The notes beneath the pieces were generated by a model. That model did no database searches and was not told the origin of the DNA. It was given only the letters and a program-made list of their open reading frames with translations. A stretch of 27,350 nt of DNA. Source: UBA6197 sp047638075 (GTDB taxonomy: Bacteria; Pseudomonadota; Alphaproteobacteria; Rhodobacterales; Rhodobacteraceae). The stretch's first letter is position 1. Each line of letters starts with the position of its first letter. Position numbers and translations under genes: made by a program. Below, one piece after another: positions 1-6,500 of this stretch. Where the stretch lies: NCBI RefSeq assembly GCF_047638075.1, contig NZ_JBLJBV010000008.1, forward strand, positions 1 to 27,350. The letters are read 5' to 3'.

Positions 1-74
1 AAGCTGACCGAAATTGGGTGAAAAAAACGGCTTGATCAAGACGGATACTCGAGACTACTCTCGGCGATCCTGCG

Positions 75-590
75 ATGTTGGATTTTTTCAAAACCGTTCT
101 TGACCATGCATTTTTGCTACCACTCATGGAATTAGAGCTAAACCAGTGCACCTCGAACCAAGGAGGTCAAATACTGTCCCACCAAGGCCTGGCGCGACCG
201 TCTTGCTTTAGCAGCGAAGCGCCACTTTTTTTCGGTAAAAGTTTTATTTCCTTGGAGCTTACATCGACAGGTGAGAACGAATTTCGACAAATCTTCCACG
301 AACTACCGCACGGTCACTACTCCGGCCATTTTGGAAATGCGCTTTCAGCATACTCTTGCATTGATGAAGGAAGCGGTATCTGCGCTACGCAGAAGTTCAT
401 TGAGGATGCGGTGAATATGCCAAACCTTCAGATCCTCGAACGCCTTGTTGATGCGGAGACAGGGGCGAAGCATTTCCTGCCAATTGATCTAATAGATTCT
501 TTCCGAGCGCAGAACAGTGAAAATTGCCTCTCTGGTAGGTTGGGCCAAACAAGAGCTATTGTTGACTTGCCGAGCAAACGTAGGCTTTGA
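75..590 (+). CDS. hypothetical protein, unrecognised and doubtful
   Basis: This is the only long open frame in the first 600 bases (171 codons). I do not recognise the product. It has no visible signal peptide, membrane segment or catalytic motif. No convincing ribosome binding site precedes the first ATG, and an internal ATG at codon 18 is equally unsupported. The base composition is clearly lower in GC than the right half of the window, as expected for accessory DNA. It may be a real small gene, a remnant, or chance. Confidence 0.25.
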   Translation: MLDFFKTVLDHAFLLPLMELELNQCTSNQGGQILSHQGLARPSCFSSEAPLFFGKSFISLELTSTGENEFRQIFHELPHGHYSGHFGNALSAYSCIDEGSGICATQKFIEDAVNMPNLQILERLVDAETGAKHFLPIDLIDSFRAQNSENCLSGRLGQTRAIVDLPSKRRL

Positions 591-632
591 AACGTGCACT
601 ACGTACTACAGAGACTTTCCTTTGTAGAAAAC

Positions 633-1529
633 TTAAGAAAAAAGCTGTCTCGTGGGCACAAGAGGCTCTTTCCGTTCTACTAAGTGTCTTATTTTTTCTC
701 TCAAAACCTCATCCAAGTGAAGGTCTCTATCAAGCGTATCAATTATGTCCATTCCATCCATGAGGATGATCTGGCGTGAAGTGAATGCGGAGAACGCCTG
801 AGTGCTAAATCCCTCATAACTAATGAACAGCCCGCGGGCCCACAACACCCTCTCGGAAACCTTCCCTTGGAAAGAATGCAAAGTGGCTGCGTTGGTCTTG
901 CTGGCCTGCCACTTCGCCTCAAGAAGGTAAACCTCGTTGTCGTGAATAAACGATCCGTCGATCTGCTCACCAGAATTTCGGAACCCCCCACGTGAGTTCA
1001 GGTTCCACCCATCGAAGAAGCGGCCCAGAAACTTCTCGAAAGCATACCCCCGGGCGTGAGGCTCCATTGAAAACATCTCGATGAACCCATCGTGCAGCGC
1101 TCGCCGCTCATTCGGTGTCGGCCCCTTCCGTTGTTGCATCGTCTCTTTAGGTACCTCCTGGGACTTGGGGGCGTGGTCATACGGCGGCAAAGGGGTGCCT
1201 CCGAAGCGCTCCACAATCGCAGAGAGGCGCGCTCGGCTGTCTGGAACAACCTCGGGCATCCCTTCGTCTATCCGATAGACTTCACGGTATTCCCAGAGCG
1301 CTGTTAGTAGATTTGCAATGGCAAGCGGCTGAGCCTTTCGGAGAAAGGCTCTCAGACGCTTACCCTTCGAGCCAGTGCCTTCTTTGTAGGTATCGTCATA
1401 GATGTCGACGCCGACTTCATCGGAGAAGAACTCAGCGAACGTCCTGTTTGTAAAGTTAAGTACATACCCGCTGTCCATCTCGGTTAAATCGTTGATCAAC
1501 TTCAACTCAATAGGTCGAATAACCGTCAT
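633..1529 (-). CDS. Mrr-like restriction endonuclease domain protein
   Basis: This is a predicted DNA-cleaving nuclease of 298 aa. The C-terminal half carries a PD-(D/E)xK (Mrr-type) core: a conserved Glu in YAFEKFLGRFF (about residue 164), the catalytic Asp in GEQIDGSF (about 191) and the E-x-K in YLLEAKWQ (about 205). The order and spacing fit the Mrr_cat family of restriction endonucleases. The N-terminal 100 residues form a separate module (SGYVLNFTNRTFAEFF, then GSKGKRLRAFL). They resemble N-terminal modules on predicted phage-defence nucleases such as the AbiJ-type N-terminal domains; that comparison is from memory and unverified. The start is supported by GAAGAAGG about 9 nt upstream. 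No methyltransferase partner is visible, so a type IV (modification-dependent) or stand-alone defence role is more likely than a classical restriction-modification pair. The gene stands alone, next to decayed mobile DNA. Confidence 0.72.
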   Translation of the reverse strand: MTVIRPIELKLINDLTEMDSGYVLNFTNRTFAEFFSDEVGVDIYDDTYKEGTGSKGKRLRAFLRKAQPLAIANLLTALWEYREVYRIDEGMPEVVPDSRARLSAIVERFGGTPLPPYDHAPKSQEVPKETMQQRKGPTPNERRALHDGFIEMFSMEPHARGYAFEKFLGRFFDGWNLNSRGGFRNSGEQIDGSFIHDNEVYLLEAKWQASKTNAATLHSFQGKVSERVLWARGLFISYEGFSTQAFSAFTSRQIILMDGMDIIDTLDRDLHLDEVLREKIRHLVERKEPLVPTRQLFS

Positions 1530-1749
1530 GTGAAAAGCCTTCTTCCAACCACTCTTGCCACAAAAAACGCAGATCTCCGAGAGTCTATGTGATCATCCGG
1601 GATGGAGCACCTATTCAAGCAAATGTGGATCAAGCCATTGAGTTTGTGTAGGGGTGCGCATATTTTTTCGTCATCTCGCATACACCTGTCTGGGCAAAAT
1701 AATTCGTGTCTATACCTTCACAAATGGGCAGGATTTGTGCACCAGAGGA

Positions 1750-1953
1750 TCACGTGTCAGACTTTCGGTCACAGGGGCGTCGCTCGGAGCTTTTCGACGG
1801 AAGCTCATCCATGGACAGCCGAGCTTGCCGCCGACGCGGAAGACCCTGAATTGTCACATCAAGTGGCGGCCCGGTACGCACCAGACGCTTGTGCATCTCA
1901 CGCCCAGTAGCAAAGCGTGGCTTTACACTCTTGTCAGGTTTGTCTTCATGCAT
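1750..1953 (-). CDS. small basic hypothetical protein
   Basis: This is a 67-codon frame, rich in Lys and Arg, starting MHEDKPDKSVKPRFATGREM. I do not recognise it. The main support is a strong ribosome binding site (GGGGAGG) about 6 nt before the ATG, plus a GC content and codon choice closer to the host genes than the surrounding DNA. Two longer plus-strand frames over the same bases have no such start signal, and I take them as shadows. It has no membrane segment or metal-binding motif. It could be a short regulatory or DNA-binding protein, or the start of a truncated gene. Confidence 0.4.
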   Translation of the reverse strand: MHEDKPDKSVKPRFATGREMHKRLVRTGPPLDVTIQGLPRRRQARLSMDELPSKSSERRPCDRKSDT

Positions 1954-2131
1954 TGATGGCCTCCCCGAACAAGGGCATCCTATCAGATAGCATCCACGAA
2001 GGAAGTCCTTTGTCCACGCCGAGTGACCTCACGTGGGTGACTGACGAATTTCATTGAGCGGGCAAGCATGTGCGTAGGTCGTAGCTAAACTTACCAAGGT
2101 GGCGTCGCTTGACTTGCCTCGAAGTTACTCG
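1954..2131. other. short non-coding stretches flanking the small ORF
   Basis: Neither this stretch nor 1530-1749 on the other side of the small ORF contains a gene I can support. I see no tRNA, IS terminal repeat or copy of the palindromic repeats found at 3546-6539. The stretch here would hold the promoter of the 67-aa ORF. Confidence 0.35.
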
Positions 2132-2558
2132 TCAGACCACCTCGGCCGGGCCGTCCGCTTGTCCGTAGGGCAGGACTCCGATGAATCCGCCTTCGCAGAA
2201 TTCATCATTATTCGCGAGTGCGCTTAAAAGCACCGGCCGCCAGTGGTTTCGATAAAACGCATGAGACTCAACACTGGCTTGCTTACTGAGATAATATCTA
2301 ACCCCTTGCTCTCCCTGAAATCTTGCTGAAAGATGCAGACCAGTTGTATGCGCGACGAGATAGGTGTTGACATCTTTTTGGAATCTATTGTTCAGCGATA
2401 AGGCTTCCATTTGGAACTCCAGCTTTGCATGAAGCAAAGCGGGTAGCGCTGCGTCAGAATCGATTGAGTACTTTGTGACCAGCCCACCATTCACAATTGA
2501 AACCTCAACTTGGAGGAACTGAACATCAGGTAGCAAGTCAAAGTACGCGTGTACCCCC
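2132..2558 (-). pseudogene. C-terminal remnant of an unrecognised gene cut by an IS
   Basis: About 142 C-terminal codons remain of a minus-strand gene. The open frame runs on past 2558 into the IS3 element, but that part is just the complement of the transposase gene, so the true gene breaks off at the IS left end. The remaining protein begins around GVHAYFDLLPDVQFLQVEV and ends GVLPYGQADGPAEVV. It looks like a soluble mixed alpha/beta protein without membrane segments. I cannot assign a family. The missing N-terminal part does not appear on the far side of the IS, where other IS DNA follows, so the locus has been rearranged and not just interrupted. Confidence 0.5.
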
Positions 2559-2627
2559 TGTGTCAGGGAAGTTGTCCGCAGCTTTACTTTTCCTCTATTT
2601 TTCAAGTGGGCGGGATAGGACGATGAC

Positions 2628-3122
2628 GTGGGATATTCACCGGAACGCAAGGCTTTTGTGCTGAAGCGGATGCTGCCGCCGGACAACATGGCCATTCGGC
2701 AGTTGTCGCGGGCGGAAGGGATTTCGGAGGCAACGCTGCACAAATGGCGTGCCGAGGCGCGCGGCAAGGGGCAGCTTCTACCCGATGCTGACGCTGGCCC
2801 GGAGAGTTGGTCTTCGCGCGACAAGTTCGCGGCGGTTTTGGAAACGGCGGCGCTGAACGAGGCCGATCTGGCCGAATACTGCCGCAAGCGCGGGCTTTAT
2901 CCTGCGCAGATCGCGGCTTGGCGGTCCGCTTGTGAGCAGGCGAATGACTGGGATCGCAGCAGCATGGCCCGGATCAGCCAGGCGACCAAGGAAGATAAGA
3001 AGCGGGTCAAGGATCTGGAACGGGACCTGGCCCGCAAGGACCGCGCATTGGCCGAAACCGCAGCGCTTCTGGTTCTCAGAAAAAAGGCTCAGGCGATCTG
3101 GGGGGGCTTTGATCCCGCATGA
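2628..3122 (+). CDS. IS3-family transposase OrfA
   Basis: OrfA of the first IS3 element is 164 aa and starts with GTG. It has a first helix-turn-helix (RQLSRAEGISEATLHKWRAE, about residues 24-43), a second DNA-binding segment (LAEYCRKRGLYPAQIAAWR, about 81-99), and a C-terminal leucine-zipper-like coiled coil (KKRVKDLERDLARKDRALAE, about 124-143). In this family OrfA binds the terminal repeats, and the full transposase is made by programmed -1 frameshifting into orfB. The 3' end overlaps the orfB start by four bases, as is usual. The frame is open, but with orfB destroyed the element should be immobile. Confidence 0.75.
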   Translation: MGYSPERKAFVLKRMLPPDNMAIRQLSRAEGISEATLHKWRAEARGKGQLLPDADAGPESWSSRDKFAAVLETAALNEADLAEYCRKRGLYPAQIAAWRSACEQANDWDRSSMARISQATKEDKKRVKDLERDLARKDRALAETAALLVLRKKAQAIWGGFDPA

Positions 3123-3545
3123 TCAGCACCTCAGATCGCCAAACCGCCATTGCTCTGATCGACGCGGCCGTCACCGCCGGTGCGCGCCGTGCCAAAGCCT
3201 GCGCCACGCTGGAGATCAGCGATCGCACCCTGCGGCGCTGGATGAACGGCGGCGAGGTTCAGCCCGATGGGCGGCCCATCGTGTCGCGCCCTGAACCCGC
3301 CAACAAGCTGAGCCCGGTCGAGCGCGCGGCCGTGTTGGATGTCTGCAATGCAGTGGAGTTTGCCAATCTGCCGCCAAGCCAGATCGTCCCGAAACTGGCC
3401 GATCAGGGGCGGTATCTGGCGTCGGAGTCCAGCTTCTACCGCATTCTGCGCGCGGATGGGCAACAGCACCACCGGGGTCGAGCGAAGCCGCCGGTCCGGC
3501 GTAAGCCGCCTGCCAGCTACAAGGCGAGCGCACCCTGCGAGGTCT

Positions 3546-3582
3546 CATTCTCGCGCATGTAAACATGCGCTGCCATGCAGCG
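3546..3582 (+). repeat. palindromic insertion P1 (37 bp)
   Basis: Left box CATTCTC; stem GCGCATGT with ACATGCGC (8 bp, perfect) around loop AA; right box TGCCATGCAGCG. It splits the conserved W-x-W-D motif of IS copy 1 orfB, and its loop supplies the TAA that ends the open frame. Removing exactly these 37 bp rejoins GAGGTCT to GGGCCTGAGAC in the expected reading frame. The right box is itself part of a small hairpin (GCTGC, CAT, GCAGC). Confidence 0.78.
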
Positions 3583-3647
3583 GGGCCTGAGACATCACTT
3601 GGATACCGGGGCTGGTGGCGGGCATGTTCTTCTACCTCTACCTGATC

Positions 3648-3686
3648 CGCTGCCCGGCAATGGTTTGCATGCAAACCATGAAAGGG
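3648..3686 (-). repeat. palindromic insertion P2 (39 bp)
   Basis: Read on the minus strand: left box CCCTTTC; stem ATGGTTTGC with GCAAACCAT around loop AT, together a perfect 20-bp palindrome at 3660-3679; right box TGCCGGGCAGCG. It sits between the LYLI and DIFSRK codons of IS copy 1 orfB. Excision leaves a 2-nt discrepancy from the expected one-residue spacer. Confidence 0.8.
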
Positions 3687-4255
3687 GGACATCTTCAGCC
3701 GCAAGACCGTCGGCTGGGAAATTCATGAGCGCGAGGGCGCAGACCTAGTGGCCGCCCTGGTCCGGCAGGCCGTGCTGGCCGAGGGTTGCGTCTTGCGCCC
3801 TCTGGTGCTGCACGCCGACAACGGCAGCCCCATGAAGGGCGCCACGATGAAGGTGACCATGGAGAAACTGGGCATCACCGCGTCCTACAGCCGCCCGCGC
3901 GTCAGCAACGACAACCCGCATCGAAGAAGCGTTGTTCCGAACCTGCAAATACCGCCCGGACTGGCCGAGCGAAGGGTTTACGACCAAGGCTGACGCCCTG
4001 CTTGGATGAAGTCCTTCGCCGGCTGGTATAACGACGAGCACCTGCACGAGCGCCATCCGCTTCGTCACCCCGGGAGCGCGCAACACTCGCCAGTCTCTAT
4101 GCACAAGCACGAGCGCAAAACCCGAAACGCTGGTCAGGCAAAATCCGAAACTGGCAACCCGCCGGACCCGTCTGGCTCAACCCCGAACGCGAAACCAGCG
4201 CCCCTGAAATCAGAGACGCCGCACGAAATCGGCGGACAACTGCTTTGACAAACAC

Positions 4256-4293
4256 CCCTCTCGGGCATGCAAGGCATGCCCTGCCAGTCGACG
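4256..4293 (+). repeat. palindromic insertion P3 (38 bp), at an IS-IS junction
   Basis: Left box CCCTCTC; stem GGGCATGC with GCATGCCC (8 bp, perfect) around loop AAG; right box TGCCAGTCGACG. Unlike the other copies it lies exactly between two unrelated elements: the right terminal repeat of IS copy 1 ends a few bases before it, and the orfB fragment of IS copy 2 begins directly after it. Confidence 0.75.
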
Positions 4294-4637
4294 GTTGGTG
4301 GTGCGTTTGAACTTCCGGAGGCGGATGACCTGGATGCCGTTCTGGCGCATCAGACGGCCAACGCGGCGCTGGCCGACGCGGATGCCCCGCTCGTTCAACT
4401 TCTCGGTCATGCGCGGCCTGCCCCTTGCGGCGATGCAATCGCCTAACGGGCAACGCATAGCTGCGCAGGCTCAGGCGGTGCTGATCGCGGATAGGGTCAA
4501 GAGCACCATGTCGCGTCGCTGCCGGTGCGACGGGGGCCTGTGCTTTCAGGCATGGAGCCCACGTTCTGAAACGCCCATCAGGCGGCACAGTTGGTCGCGG
4601 GTCAGGGTACCGCGATACCCAGCAATATACTGAAACT
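4294..4637 (-). pseudogene. IS copy 2 OrfB fragment (N-terminal part)
   Basis: This is the HTH_21-type N-terminal region of an IS3 OrfB: YRGTLTRDQLCRLMGVSERG, then RRDMVLL, then RPRMTEKLNERGIRVGQRR and MRQNGIQVIRLRKFKRTTN. It carries in-frame stops, small frameshifts and the 34-bp insertion P4. Removing P4 rejoins AGC TAT GGC AGG CCG (S-Y-G-R-P), the expected motif, in frame. The gene ends at the P3 junction. Confidence 0.65.
4422..4455 (+). repeat. palindromic insertion P4 (34 bp)
   Basis: Left box CCCTTGC; stem GGCGAT with ATCGCC (6 bp, perfect) around loop GCA; right box TAACGGGCAACG. It is the shortest copy; its 15-nt hairpin, against 18 in P1, accounts for the full length difference from P1. 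It lies inside IS copy 2 orfB and is removed cleanly in frame. Confidence 0.72.
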
Positions 4638-4661
4638 TCACGGCTTTTGGGCCGCGAAGAA

Positions 4662-4698
4662 ACCTCTCGCGCTTGCAGGCATACGCTGCCGGTCAACG
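4662..4698 (+). repeat. palindromic insertion P5 (37 bp)
   Basis: Left box ACCTCTC; stem GCGCTTGC with GCATACGC (one mismatch, one G-T pair) around loop AG; right box TGCCGGTCAACG. It lies near the 3' end of IS copy 2 orfA, and its right box, read on the minus strand, supplies the premature TGA. Excision of exactly 37 bp restores the expected C-terminus of OrfA in frame. Confidence 0.75.
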
Positions 4699-4723
4699 CA
4701 TCGCCGCCTTTTTTGGCACCTCC

Positions 4724-4769
4724 CCCATTCGCCGGAAAAACAGTCTCCCAGACGGTTTTCCTGTCCGGC
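4724..4769 (+). repeat. longer hairpin insertion, possible divergent member
   Basis: CCCATTC is followed by a 39-nt hairpin: outer stem GCCGGA with TCCGGC, a CCTG bulge, inner stem AAAACaGTCT with AGACgGTTTT, and loop CCC. It adds about 15 codons in frame to IS copy 2 orfA where the family normally runs straight through a coiled coil. The left box resembles that of P1, but no clear right box follows. It may be an older or different hairpin insertion. Confidence 0.4.
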
Positions 4770-5060
4770 TCAAATCCCGGAGAATGCGGTTCCCTTTGCG
4801 CAACCGTTCGTTCTTACAAAGCAGTTCGGCGTCCTGCGCAGGAACTTTGGATTCCTCAGAAAACATCCGAACCCATTTGCCAAGGGTCGAATGCCCAACC
4901 CCCAAATCAGACGCAACCTGACGCCGTGTCAGGCCACTAGTGAGCGCGATGCGCACCGTATCCCGCTTGAACTCGTCGCGCGGTATCGCTGCCATATCCA
5001 GCCTCCTTGATGGCGGGTATTGCTCTCAAAAAACCGGAACGAAACCGGTGCAGGTCCAGC

Positions 5061-5740
5061 AGGCCTTCGTCCAGCGCGGGCAAAAGCGCCGGATAAGCTG
5101 CCGAGGCGGTGACAGCATGGTCTAGGGACATATTCTGGTCCGCCAGTTCGCCGTAGCGCCAAGAGCCGGATTGCTTCTGCGTGAAGTAAAACGCCGAGCC
5201 TGTTCGCAAGTCAGAAGCGTTGACGATAAGCAAAGGACCGCCCGCCGGCAGGCCGCGCAACAGCGCAACACCAAAAAGTTCGTCGTCAAACACACGCTCC
5301 AGGATAGTGGTGCGGCTGGCAAACCGACGAATGGGAGAATGCAGTTTTTCGACGCGCCATTTCGCGCGCTGGTTGGGCGGGATCAGGAGCAGAAGCCACC
5401 GTGCGACGAACGCGATCAGGTTGATGATGATATTTGTCGGTATGAGGACCGTGGCACAGAAAAAGGCGCGCAGGCCCTCGGTCGTGGAGAAGGCCTTGCC
5501 GATTGCCGGTCGCACGAAGCCGGAGGCGAGATGCCTGCGGACGCGCTCCTCGAACGCCGGAAACGGATCGGTGTTGGCCGCGAACAGCGCGCCAATCACA
5601 CTATCGCCAGAGACAGTCGAGATGACTTTCACCCGCTCAAGAATGCCAAGTTGATCAAGGGCCCGGAGGCATCCGAGATGAAAAGCAATGGCGCGGGTGC
5701 CGCCGCAGGATAGGGCAAGACCGATTTCTTCTTTCGCCAT
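5061..5740 (-). pseudogene. patatin-like phospholipase, C-terminally truncated
   Basis: About 225 codons of a patatin-family lipid acyl hydrolase. The Gly-rich oxyanion segment LSCGGTRAIAFHLGCLRAL is at residues 10-28, and the nucleophile serine is in STVSGDSVIGALFAA (about 41-55). A hydrophobic stretch (LIPTNIIINLIAFVARWLLL, about 99-118) suggests membrane association. Homology runs out after AAYPALLPALDE (residue 225). The following residues do not continue the family and lead into IS copy 2, so the catalytic Asp (usually in a DGG motif) is missing and the product should be inactive. The start overlaps the stop of the upstream fragment by one base, which suggests a former two-gene operon. 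Confidence 0.68.
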
Positions 5741-5905
5741 CAGCCCGTCGCTTCCTGCGATGCATCGGGCTCTTCTCCGTCTTCGACTGATTCCGCGTAG
5801 CGATTGGCCAGTATGTTTCCGATTTCTCAGTCCCCGGCGATGAGCATCAGGGCGGGCAAGGTATCAATGTCGAAGACCGTGGAAAGCCAGTCGATTTGAA
5901 CCAAG
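5740..5905 (-). pseudogene. remnant of the gene upstream of the patatin gene
   Basis: A 3'-terminal fragment of an unrecognised gene reads DLVQIDWLSTVFDIDTLPAL, then MLIAGD, then a TGA, then EIGNILANRYAESVEDGEEP, ending ATG-stop on the first base of the patatin start codon. The reading stays gene-like on both sides of the internal TGA, so that codon may be a nonsense mutation; alternatively it is the true stop. The 5' part is lost at the IS copy 3 junction. Confidence 0.4.
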
Positions 5906-5941
5906 TCAGTCGCGCTTGGGCGCGCTGCCGCGCGCGGTGGA
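5904..5941. repeat. GC-rich inverted repeat at the IS copy 3 boundary
   Basis: GTCAGTC is followed by GCGC TTGG GCGC, then TGCCGCGCGCGG. The last 12 bases resemble the right box of the P repeats and the hairpin position is right, but the left box does not match. It sits at the junction of IS copy 3 with the patatin-partner fragment, as P3 does at another junction. This is a weak candidate only. Confidence 0.25.
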
Positions 5942-6149
5942 TGATGTCCAGCGCCCAGACCTGATTGGGCCATGTGATGGGCAATTTCCGCAGCAGATAG
6001 GGGCAGATCTTGTGCCCCGGCGCCGGTTTTGAAGTGTTGGGCTTGCGATACAACGCTTCAATGCTCATCCGTTTTATCAGCATCGTAACATGCAGCAGCC
6101 CTACCTTGAACCCATCCTGAACCAATAATCCATGCAACATCCGGCTGCC

Positions 6150-6189
6150 CATTGCCCGGCAGGGTATTGCACACCAATGCCCGAGAGGG
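6150..6189 (-). repeat. palindromic insertion P6 (40 bp)
   Basis: Read on the minus strand: left box CCCTCTC; stem GGGCATTG with CAATACCC (8 bp, one G-T pair) around loop GTGTG; right box TGCCGGGCAATG. It lies in IS copy 3 orfB before the GSRML codons. Excising 39 bp gives the expected frame, 40 bp is one base off. It faces P7 across 30 bp of transposase coding sequence. Confidence 0.78.
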
Positions 6190-6219
6190 GGTAAAGCGGA
6201 ACTCCTTGTGCAACTTTTC

Positions 6220-6259
6220 CCCTCTCGGCGTTTGCTTCGCAAAAGCCTGCCGGGCAACG
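6220..6259 (+). repeat. palindromic insertion P7 (40 bp)
   Basis: Left box CCCTCTC; stem GGCGTTTGC with GCAAAAGCC (9 bp, one mismatch) around loop TTC; right box TGCCGGGCAACG. It is the copy closest to the consensus. Excision of exactly 40 bp gives CAT CGG AGC GAA AAG TTG CAC (H-R-S-E-K-L-H) in IS copy 3 orfB, in frame with what follows. Confidence 0.8.
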
Positions 6260-6500
6260 GCTCCGATGCATCAGCTTTGGATCGTCGGCCGAAACCGGGC
6301 GCGGCCGGTAATAAACTCTGCCCTTGCGGATCCCCAGCGCAATGGCCTGGCGGCTGAGGCTAAGCTTTGCCGCCAGCTCTCCAATCTTGGCATGCAGCGT
6401 CTTCACGTCAATCGCAGGTTCCGGCACCGCTTTCGCCGCCTCGCCAAAGACCCTTGTCGCGTCTTCTAGCAGTTGGTCGCGCCATTGCTTGATCTGGTTC

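Larger units (their letters stand above)
3119..4219 (+). pseudogene. IS3-family transposase OrfB (DDE), disrupted
   Basis: This is the catalytic half of the transposase. The first 140 codons read well (DRTLRRWMN, then SFYRILRADGQQ). The frame then ends at a TAA lying inside the palindromic insertion 3546-3582. Without that insertion it continues GAG GTC TGG GCC TGA GAC ATC, which is the expected WxWD-I motif of the DDE core with one TGG changed to TGA. After FFYLYLI a second insertion follows (3648-3686). Beyond it come DIFSRKTVGWEIHE and then LVLHADNGSPMKG, which carries the second catalytic Asp. Small frameshifts then follow before the usual C-terminus (NPKRWSGKIRNWQPAGP, EIRDAA). Confidence 0.75.
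2559..4252 (+). mobile_element. decayed IS3-family insertion sequence, copy 1
   Basis: This is an IS3-family element of about 1.7 kb. The left end reads TGTGTCAGGGAAGTTGTCC. The right end, read on the minus strand, is TTTGTCAAAGCAGTTGTCC. The two agree at 15 of 19 positions, including a shared GTTGTCC, so they are the terminal inverted repeats. Inside are an intact orfA with helix-turn-helix motifs and an orfB broken by two palindromic insertions (3546-3582 and 3648-3686) and several single-base frameshifts near 3918, 3993 and 4050. It cuts the minus-strand gene at 2558. Exact ends are uncertain by a few bases. Confidence 0.78.
4638..4995 (-). pseudogene. IS copy 2 OrfA, disrupted
   Basis: IS3-family OrfA with the helix-turn-helix TRRQVASDLGVGHSTLGKWV (about residues 23-42). 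The leucine-zipper region is broken after ENRILR-like residues by an extra 15 codons that form a long hairpin (4731-4769). The open frame ends at 4693 in a TGA that lies inside P5. Without P5 the frame would read K-K-A-A-M-F-F-A-A-Q-K-P and stop at 4638, a normal end for this protein. Confidence 0.7.
4294..5060 (-). mobile_element. truncated IS3-family insertion sequence, copy 2
   Basis: Minus-strand remains of a second, different IS3 subgroup. OrfA begins at 4995 (MAAIPRDEFKRDTVRIALTS). OrfB follows from about 4637 downward and is cut off at 4294 within the segment KFKRTTN, where P3 and then IS copy 1 begin. Only the N-terminal third of orfB survives and the DDE domain is missing. The start-side end lies somewhere between 5000 and 5065, where patatin homology takes over; I could not find a matching terminal repeat. 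It contains P4 and P5 and the longer hairpin near 4731-4769. Confidence 0.68.

Noticed and set aside
1602..1910. Two overlapping plus-strand frames of about 100 codons
   Set aside because: No ribosome sites or recognisable protein features; the minus-strand 67-aa frame explains the region better.
4422..4455. GCCTAAC and GGGCAACG motifs suggesting an integron attC site
   Set aside because: The matching copies elsewhere lack the RYYYAAC/GTTRRRY cores, no integrase or cassette genes are present, and the unit aligns with the P repeats instead.
5020..5056. CTCTC followed by ACCGG...CCGGT at the IS copy 2/patatin junction as a further P repeat
   Set aside because: Only the left flank resembles the family; the right box is absent and the stem is short with a long loop.
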